Shown in pieces: positions 56,326 through 64,000 of a stretch of DNA of 64,000 bases. The translations under genes were made by a program, and so were the position numbers. A model generated the notes under the pieces. That model was not told the DNA's origin, did no database searches, and saw only the letters and a program-made list of their open reading frames with translations. This DNA is from Styela clava (taxonomy: Eukaryota > Chordata > Ascidiacea > Stolidobranchia > Styelidae), in contig NC_135250.1 in assembly GCF_964204865.1 (NCBI RefSeq), positions 31,921,395-31,985,394 of the forward strand. The letters run 5' to 3'. Each line of letters starts with the position of its first letter. The first letter of the stretch is position 1.

Positions 56326-58120
56326 CCCAGGCTGAGTGATGTCCATTGGTTCGTAATGACCGTAGATCAAATAAAGACTATCCATGAAAACTGCGACACA
56401 TGCTGCTTATGATCGAAACCGACTCTACCCTGCAATGGCGGTAACCATGTCGAAACTTTGTCTCTTCTTGAAGTTTTACAATTCGATCATGGGGATCTAA
56501 GCCCTCCGCAATCGTTTAATTAATCGCATGTCTCGTTAGTAGCTCATGAATTAGAATTATACCCATTTATATTCGATCAAGCTTGCATGAAGACTAAAAT
56601 ACGTTGTTGATGGGCACGTATGTACATTTTCAACATGGCGAGAGTATAATTACTGTCTGATACTGCTGTAATTCTAATCCATCACATGCATTTTGAGGTA
56701 ACTTCGATAAGCGAGGTTTTTTGTGTATTTTTGCCTCACAGGAAGCTAGTGACTTTGTCTATGCTTGCGTCAGGGGTTAGAAGTGTTAAGTTCGTTAAGT
56801 TCACATTTATTAACGTTTTTTTCAGAGGGTAAAATAAGTCGAGTTGTCGAAAATAAGTCGAACAACCAACACACAAAAAAAAAGACGGAATTTTACTCAA
56901 TGCGAAACCTAAGCTTAGGAAATGCCTAAAAATTCATTTTTAATTCTATCGCGGGCCTCCTAAAACAAAACCTGAACAAGACGATAACACTTCTATCAAC
57001 GAGAACGAGAATAAGTTTCACTCCTGTGTCTGTGCCAGAAGACGCTCCTTTCTAAATAATATAACGGATAAGGACATTCACTAAAATACCACAATATATT
57101 GGAACTCCATGGAAATATGAGGTGAGACACCGATTAAGAAGAGACTTGAAAAATATAAATATATCCTCTTACGGAAACAGTTGGAGATCTCACGTACTGC
57201 AATAATACATTATACATGACAGGCGGTATAATCTGCACCCTAATCAATTTTGGAAACCTTAAATTCTTGGAAACGAATAAAAAATCGTTTCAAATTGCAT
57301 TATGAGCCACTCAATAACCACAAATTCCTCTAAATAAATGGCGAACGCATTTGAAAATGCGAGAAAGCCATTTCCATAAACGACCTAACTCATCAAAGGT
57401 ATTGAGGTCGAAGCATTCGGATTGTTAACCTAATATACGGGATATGATGTAATAGGTGTTTCAAAAAACTTTGGTTATGCGGAATTCACTATTTCATAGA
57501 TGTTTCCTTGATCGTGAAGATATTTCCTTGACCCTTGACCCCAGAAAATTCTTCCTATACTTTACCTATATAGAAAAATTTTTGGATGCTTATAACCTAA
57601 CATACGGGGTATGATGTAATATGTATTTCAGAGAAATCCAGTTATATGACTACGTGACTTCATGAGCAATGTGAAATATTACGTCACAATCTGATTGAGT
57701 GGTGGAATTCCTTAAATGTCACTCCTCCAATATTACTTTGGACTAGACGGGAACCATATATGGCCCTTTTGGTGACGGCATATGGCTCCCAGAAAAATAC
57801 AATATTCTAAGGCTAAGTTCACTATTGTTACCAGGTTTCTCTTTTATAACCAAAATTGGCAGAAAATTTGCCAACAGTTAAACAGCGAGCGCTCAGCGCA
57901 TGTATATGTTATGCAAAAATTGCCAGACAAGCATTGTAACAAAACTAGGGATTCTGGAACATATTATGTGATATCACGAAGCGATAGAGTCGCGGAGCAA
58001 TGAAGGAGCAAGAGTATTCCGTCCGTTTGTACTGTTTATTTGTCACATTCAGATTGGACTAGCAAAACTAATTTTTAAACACTACGAAGATGCCCATAAG
58101 AAAGGACGTTACATCTGAAA
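56326..58120. other. Intergenic, no supported gene
   Basis: AT-rich. ACATACGGGGTATGATGTAAT-like phrases recur at about 57430 and 57600, hinting at a short local duplication. Nothing else was recognised. Confidence 0.4.
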
Positions 58121-58433
58121 TGAGCAAACTACGGCCCGGCGGGCTAAATCTGGCCCGTTGGGTACTTCAATCTGTCTCGCCTGACACTGACACGGCCAGC
58201 CAAACTAAACCCAAATTCCAATGTTTTAGCTATAAAATAGGAATGAAGGAATTTGTTGAAATTGCGATAAAATTTAGTTTTGGCATGATGCTCATTGTTT
58301 TCTACTTTTGATTTTTGAAACACTGTAAATATTGTTTATATATTGTAACTTTTTGCGTCACGCTTACACGGCCCGCCAGTCTAGGTGAGCAAAATTTTAA
58401 ATCCCTGGTTCAAAAACCCTGCCCACTCCTGCG
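58121..58433 (-). mobile_element. hAT of the GGGTGGGCAA family
   Basis: Minus-orientation copy with CGGCCCGCCAGTCTAGGTGA and the terminus TGCCCACTCCTG at 58422-58433. The left end at AACTACGGCCCGGCGGGC is worn. Confidence 0.7.
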
Positions 58434-58706
58434 CTAAACTGAAAGTTTATTTATATCACCAAAGGGCTTCCTGTACCTTTCATATTCTTCCCTGAATTCT
58501 CTGAGACTAACTAGCGACTCGCTCAAACTTTCGTCTGATGACAAAATATTTATTCCCGATGGAGCACAAACAAGCTTTGTGACGCGACAAAAGTTTAAAA
58601 TCAAATCATTTACGTCGTCATAATTGGATAAGACCGACGCATTCATACGCAACAATATTACCACACTAAACGATTGAAGCCGCAAAACGGGCGAATTTGC
58701 GCCCAT
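58434..58706 (-). CDS. Hypothetical 90-residue open frame
   Basis: Minus-strand frame starting MGANSPVLRLQSFSVV and ending at a stop after GDINKLSV. The composition is balanced, with several Leu, Ser, Asp and Glu, unlike the AT-driven frames around it, so it may be a terminal exon or a small gene. A hAT-type repeat abuts its 3' end, and a repeat shared with 60,100-60,180 lies just upstream. No family was recognised. It could also be a fossil of transposon coding sequence. Confidence 0.25.
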   Translation of the reverse strand: MGANSPVLRLQSFSVVILLRMNASVLSNYDDVNDLILNFCRVTKLVCAPSGINILSSDESLSESLVSLREFREEYERYRKPFGDINKLSV

Positions 58707-58721
58707 TGAAGTGAAATTACC

Positions 58722-58800
58722 CGTGTGGGTTCACTGTTAAAATAATTCAGTATATACAGTAGAATTTATGAGTAATCCCGCCCTTTTGTACCTTCAATGT
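58722..58800. repeat. Short repeat shared with 60,095-60,180
   Basis: CCCGTGTGGGTTCACTG, ACTGTTAAAATAATTCA and GAGTAATCCCGCCC occur in both copies in the same order. Confidence 0.7.
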
Positions 58801-59410
58801 GCCATCTTGTTCAGAGACGTAACGGATGGCCTATTGTGTTGGCACTCTTATCAGTGAATTTCTTGTATTTTTCTCGGAAAGCAAAGCCGACGAGACGTCC
58901 TAATCGTATGACAAACCACGGCCTCTCGTTTGGTTGCTAATCTAGTTAGTTAGTAAATTTGGAAAGTGGGATAATTCTTCGTGAATGTTTATACCGTGAA
59001 ATAACAGTTAATGATTTTATTTTTAATAGCGTCGTAAAAACGTGGCTTTGACGCTCCACAGACCTCGCAAATTATTTATCAGAAGAAAATGTCATAATGC
59101 TGATTGCTTTTAATGGCGCTTTTAAGATTATTCAGTAAATTTAAAAGTTAATCAATGATTACTCAGATCAAGGGGTTTCCCTAAGTTATCTAACTCACGA
59201 CTGATTCACTTTCTGTGATGCAAGTAACGACGTAATAAAAGAAAATTTGGATTTTTATGATCAAAGCCACCCGCCAAAAACAACACCCCCGCCAATGCTC
59301 AAAATAAGAGAATCAATAATTATCCAGTTGGGGTTAGTATAGCAGATTGGGCTGTGATTCAAATTTTTAACTCATTTCTAACTCTGACCCTGACTGGATA
59401 TTTACTAATT

Positions 59411-59694
59411 ATTTATCAATTTTAATCGGTAAGTTATGAATAGGTCTGTCTGTCTGTTAGATGCACGCGATATCTCACGAAAGCGAGATTGAATCTGCTC
59501 CAGATTTTGCATGTGCATTCATCATAAGTCGGACCAGAAGCCTATTGATTTTGAATGAATTATGTCGTATTATTAGCGAGTTATTAATTAATTAATGATG
59601 GGACACAATGTGTCACTATGGAGTAAGAGCACTGTTTTGGGGAATCCCCTAACTTTCGATCGATAAGTCTTCGGTCTCTGACCGATATTCTCGT
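59411..59694 (+). repeat. 300-bp repeat family, copy 5
   Basis: ATTTATCAATTTTAATCGGT start, then ATGCACGCGATATCTCACG, TGTGTCACTATGGAGTAAG and CCGATATTCTCG. Confidence 0.82.
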
Positions 59695-60379
59695 TTGTTA
59701 TTTTAAAACGTGGCGGGGATGTTTTTCTCAAATATCACATTTTTGCATTAGTGTACAAAAAGCTCCGAAAATTTTACTTTATTAACATTAAATTACGATA
59801 GAAGAAAATTTTAAAAGAAATATACACACGTTTAATCAATATGAGATAATAGAGCGAGACGATAATGAAGCAAGTGACTGAGTGCTCCATATCGCAAGTC
59901 GTACTTTCTCTCTCAACGTTAATTAGAACAGATTCACTTATTTTATGTCAAGTGCTAAATACGGGTTAAATGTTCAGAAAATTGGATCTTGTGACTCATT
60001 CTAAAATATTCTCTTCTCATCTCTTGGCAAATCACGGGCAACCAATGAAATGGCAAGTTACTACTGATACTGATTAGTAGAATGATGGCGCCAGAAATGC
60101 CCGTGTGGGCTCACTGCTAAAATAATTCATTATATACAGTATAATTTATGAGTAATCCCGCCCTATTGTACCTTCAACAACTGAGCGAGAGGCCGTGTTC
60201 GCGACTTGATTAATACGCTCATAGGTTGAAGGTTGAATTCTGTTAAAGAATTATATTCAAGCCAGACGGTAACCAGCTCAACAACATTTTAATACGACGC
60301 TTACTCGCGTCTTTCGCCCCAGAAGCCAAGGTACAAAAGATACAAGAAGCCACTGATATCTAATAATACCTTTAACGAG

Positions 60380-60845
60380 CATATCTGTCGGAGATCGACG
60401 ACTTATCGATCGGAAGTTGGGCTTATGATCCGAGATATGATGAATGCACATGCAAAATTTGAAGCAGATTCAACCTCGCTTTCGTGAGATATCGCGTAAC
60501 ATACGAAAGTGTTTAATAGAAAGGCAGACAAACGAGAATATCGGTCAGAGACCCAAGACTTATCGATCGAAAGTTAGGGGATCCCCCAAAACAGCGCTCT
60601 TACTCCATAGTGACACCTTGTTTCCCATCACTAATTAATTAATAACTCGCTAATTATACGACATAATTCGCCCAAAATCAATATGCTTCTGGTCCGAGAT
60701 GTGATGAATGCACATGCAAAATCTGGAGCAGATCTCGCTCTCGTGAGATATCGCGTGCATCTAACAGACAGACAGACAGACATACAGACAGACAGACAAA
60801 CAGACAAATACCTAACAACATACTTACCGATCGAAATCGATGAGT
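60380..60845 (-). repeat. 300-bp repeat family, copy 6 preceded by a deleted copy
   Basis: 60531-60845 is a full minus-orientation copy with an expanded CAGACAGACAGACATACAGA tract. 60380-60505 is a second copy with the central part deleted, so two lie in tandem. Confidence 0.78.
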
Positions 60846-61239
60846 AATAGGCTCTTCACAGACTTATCTCGCCGCCGAGGTTATCCAAGCCATATACAAG
60901 AGCAATTTCATATATCTCAATTGGAAGAGAGATTGATATTAAAAGCCAAAAACACCGGGTTATCAGTGAATCGCTCACAAATAGAGCAAAATAGTGTCGA
61001 AAAAGACGATAGTCCTGCCCACGGCGGTGTTAATAAGATGAATGCTTAATTCCTGGTTCACGTAACCGCCGTTGGTCTGTTATGGCTCCCTCTAACATCC
61101 AAGTTCATATATCTGGATCGAATTACTAATTAAGTGTCTGTAATAACGGACAACGGATGAAGATCAGCGGAACAACGCAAACAAGACCAAGCGACGCACC
61201 AACGACTCAGAACGCTGTTGTTGGCGATATTATTTACAT

Positions 61240-61930
61240 TCCAAGTCTAGATAAAAGAATCTAGGCCGTAGCGAAAAGATTATTTGTATTTATGCTTTGT
61301 ATGTTGTCGGTCAGAAAAAACGCTATATAAATATAAGTGTACGCAGCAAGGCTCTCAAATATGTTATAGTGTTTTTTTGCTTTACAATTTTGGGTAAATA
61401 CATACATACGAACATACTTAGAATAACTATCAGTAGATGTTACGCGAGAATAACTCCCAATCCTCACTCTACGGGCTATGTATTTTCGTTAGTGGATCCA
61501 ATATGCGTATAATACAAGGATGCTGTAGCAGGAATAAAAATATTTTACTATACAATTCAAGAGTTCTGCTGCACACTAACACAAATTTATTTCTGTAACG
61601 TTCCGTCTGACCAAAATCAGACTTCCTCAGACAAGCAGTACTCGCGTTCTGCTTGTCTTAAAGAGTCTGATTTTGAGAATAGTCACCTTTTATCGGGATG
61701 AAGACATGAAAACGGCGAGTGCAAAAAGCATTAGGAAAACAGGTATTGGGAAGTGTTAAGTGGAAGGGGAGATGACGAGATACTTCTGAGATCTACTGCT
61801 GATGCTGGGGGCAACTGATGAATACAAGCGACACAACGCAAACAAGATCAAGCGAAGCAGCTTATCGTTTACATACCAAGCTTCGATAAAGGAATCTAGG
61901 ACATGGCGAAGATAACATTAGCTTTTAAGC
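61240..61930. repeat. Imperfect direct duplication plus dispersed repeat
   Basis: TTTACATTCCAAGTCTAGATA with AAAGAATCTAGG near 61245 recurs as TTTACATACCAAGCTTCGAT with AAGGAATCTAGG near 61870. 61490-61680 belongs to the repeat also at 47.8 and 55.7 kb. Confidence 0.5.
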
Positions 61931-62404
61931 TTTGTCAAATTTGGCCAGGAGTAATGTTACATAAAAATATTTGTGTTGGTATTTAGTGAGGCTATTGAAT
62001 CTGGTTTGATGCTTATTTATCACGCAGATGTTGTTGAATTTTTGGGCAAATAAACCTGATTCCTCCACAATCAAGTTCCTGCATCTAAACTAAAAACAAA
62101 TAACTGACTAACATTTTGGAATTGTAATCTTTACTCTTGCTACAACAACCTACAATTTGAGGATACGGATCCACAAGTCCAAAAGCATTGAAAAATGATA
62201 GCTAATTAGCCGCGCGCAACCCCGACTTCACTACATGTAAGCTGCGAAAGACGCATTTTCTCAATAAACCCACAAGCTGACTTGTTTCTTTGAGAAATTT
62301 AACCCTACCGTTGTTTGTAAACAAGTGAACAATGATGCATTCCAACGTTTAGAGTATTTTAAATTTCAATTTAATACAATGCAGCAGTATTTTTAATAGT
62401 TATA

Positions 62405-62480
62405 CAGAGGGAAAAGAAAGGCATTAAGACGGCTTAATTACATATGGAATCACAACCTCTCGTCCGGAAACGTGTCGGGT
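62405..62480 (-). mobile_element. SINE 3' fragment
   Basis: ATTAAGACGGCTTAATTACA and ACAACCTCTCGTCCGGAAAC match the SINE body in minus orientation. Confidence 0.6.
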
Positions 62481-63190
62481 ATGAAAATACCGAATCGGGT
62501 ATTGCCCCATTTGTATAGACTTGAAAAAGGTATAAGCGTATAACTTTTTTTCAAAATTCTGTCTTATAATTTATTCAATCAAAAATTGGTTTCTCAAATC
62601 TTCTCCTCCGTATTATAGTTAGTCGTTGGTATTATAAGAATACCTTCGCAAATGAGTCAACTACGGTAATCCGGTTTTAACCGGATATAAAATAGGTCGC
62701 GTCGCATGAGCGAACAGCCACGTCAGTAGCGAAAACAATTTTCAAGTTAATTTCAGGTTTTCGACAACGGTTTTTCAAGTTTTCGGAAATATTTTGAGCG
62801 AATTCATTCTTTTTTAGGACTTTTTATTACGTCAAAGTGCTAAAAATCATTTTTAGGTATCGGATAATGCATGGATTTTTGGTGGTAAGTTTCTCGAAAC
62901 CTGTTTTCGGCTTCTTTGTAGCCTACACGTCTCGCTTTCTTGTTTCTGTTGCCGCGTGGCTTTTCACGGATCGCGAATTGGAGATTGCCTCCGGCGGGTT
63001 ATGGAATTATGTATTAGAATGTTATGTACATTAATTTTAATGACTGTAACAGTCAAGTCGAGAATTTTACAAATATTGCAAGTGAGCTCTTTTAGTCTGT
63101 AGTCGAGTGCCTATCTTCTGATCTTTTAAAAGCTGAAATATGTAACATCAAAGAACTGGTCTAGTCAACCTACAGACCTAGGACTATAAG

Positions 63191-63250
63191 ATAGGATTTA
63201 CATATTTATCCTGGGGGAGAGGATAAGGCAGCTTATTTATATAGCGTACC
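63191..63250 (-). mobile_element. SINE tail fragment
   Basis: ATAGGATTTACATATTTATC then CTGGGGGAGAGG match the SINE tail in minus orientation. Confidence 0.65.
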
Positions 63251-63439
63251 GTACGGCTATACTGTAATACAGCTCAACCATACCGGTACTGCCATAATGA
63301 CCCTTCTGACTAGTCGAGCTTGATTACACTTGCAGTGGGGCACAGTTCTCCAATTCCAAGAATAGAAGGCCCCATATTGAAAGACATCAATTATAACAGT
63401 GAATTCTAACCCTTCCTCTATGAGATGTCTGGGTCTTTA

Positions 63440-63760
63440 TACAGTTGTATCTGTATATGGACAATAATTGGTAAACCGATATTGCGCATGCGCAAGACAA
63501 AAGAGAGCGCAATCTAAAAACGTCGTCCTGAATTTCACTGAAAAAAATAATCCGCTTTACCAACAAAAAACACAGTTTTGGCCACGTAACGATCGGCGCA
63601 CACTGCGATTGATTAAGATAATTATTGAGACAAGCATGTCGCGATCTGACACGCATGCTGTCATGTTTCGGAAACAAATCAAGTGTTTGTTACATTGCAC
63701 CGAATGCCAACCTATTTTTATAGAAATTTAATTTCTCACAACTTTATTCCCATATCGACA
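63440..63760. repeat. Relative of the foldback-element centre
   Basis: AATTATTGAGACAAGCATG, AAGTGTTTGTTACATTG and ACCGAATG correspond to the centre of the 12186-13766 element. The 87-codon frame here is therefore treated as repeat sequence. Confidence 0.5.
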
Positions 63761-63959
63761 AGGAATGATAACTGAACATACAATATCATATAATGTGAAT
63801 GAATCATCTTACTAGCTTCCTCTCTCCCAAGAGAAATATAAAAAATGACATCTTATGATGATGTCATTTTATCAGCCCCCTCATGATTATACTGAATTCT
63901 ATGATTTAATTATTATTATTTTCGTTTTGTTTATAGAACTTCAAATACTTTAAATAATA

Positions 63960-64000
63960 ATGGGAGCGGGGAGTAGTATTGAAATCCCTGGTGGAGGCAC
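63960..64000 (+). CDS. GORASP2: GORASP2-like Golgi reassembly stacking protein, first codons only
   Basis: An ATG at 63960 opens a frame reading MGAGSSIEIPGGGT up to the window edge. The start closely matches the N-terminus of GORASP2/GRASP55, including Gly2 for N-myristoylation and the IPGGGT stretch that leads into the first PDZ-like GRASP domain. The known role is tethering and stacking of Golgi cisternae on the cytoplasmic face. Only 13-14 residues are visible, so the call rests on a short but distinctive match. GORASP1 is the alternative, with a less similar remembered start. The next bases beyond the window would settle it. Confidence 0.6.
   Translation, partial: MGAGSSIEIPGGG

Noticed and set aside
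60715..60810. CAGACAGA tract as a possible CRISPR-like or satellite array
   Set aside because: It is the variable microsatellite inside the 300-bp repeat family, with no spacers, in a eukaryotic genome.
63468..63731. 87-codon plus-strand frame
   Set aside because: Its sequence is related to the centre of the foldback element at 12.6 kb, so it is repeat DNA.

Overview
The window is animal nuclear DNA: AT-rich, genes split into many short exons with GT-AG introns, eukaryotic tRNA genes with internal A and B boxes, and a very heavy load of short DNA transposons and tRNA-derived SINEs. Recognisable proteins are a cholinesterase-domain membrane protein, DONSON and the first codons of a GORASP2-type Golgi protein, all metazoan. 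The compact genes and this repeat mix fit an invertebrate, perhaps a tunicate. That placement is inference, because nothing in the window is decisive.

Layout. Positions 1-7415 (+) hold the 3' part of a neuroligin/cholinesterase-like adhesion molecule: nine exons, an esterase C-lobe, a transmembrane helix and a short tail. Positions 7.4-23.9 kb contain two tRNA genes on the minus strand (Lys-CTT, and an interrupted Val-AAC) and otherwise transposons and AT-rich DNA. Positions 23.9-29.1 kb (+) carry short exon-like cassettes separated by introns that share a conserved block, ending in a plausible terminal exon; the gene is not recognised. Positions 30-34.7 kb are nested repeats. Positions 34,800-40,205 (+) encode a complete DONSON orthologue in six exons, whose splice phases all agree. 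Positions 45.5-55.4 kb (minus) hold a gene for an unrecognised protein with a two-helix membrane hairpin and a long low-complexity tail. Positions 55-64 kb are mostly repeats, and the window ends in the first exon of a GORASP2-like gene (+).

The genes do not form a pathway: DONSON acts in DNA replication, the esterase-like protein in cell adhesion, and GORASP in Golgi stacking. What ties the window together is its transposon history. At least twelve non-autonomous hAT-type elements have perfect or near-perfect 8-bp target duplications, and most of these duplications have TA at the centre. A second, unclassified family starts with GG-CTCC, also has 8-bp duplications and often folds into a near-perfect hairpin. 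Further families are a tRNA-derived SINE in about twenty copies, a roughly 300-bp repeat, and a GGACACGT repeat. Many copies are nested, including five hAT elements stacked around one target site at 52.7-55.2 kb. All calls were read by eye from sequence; no database search was run.
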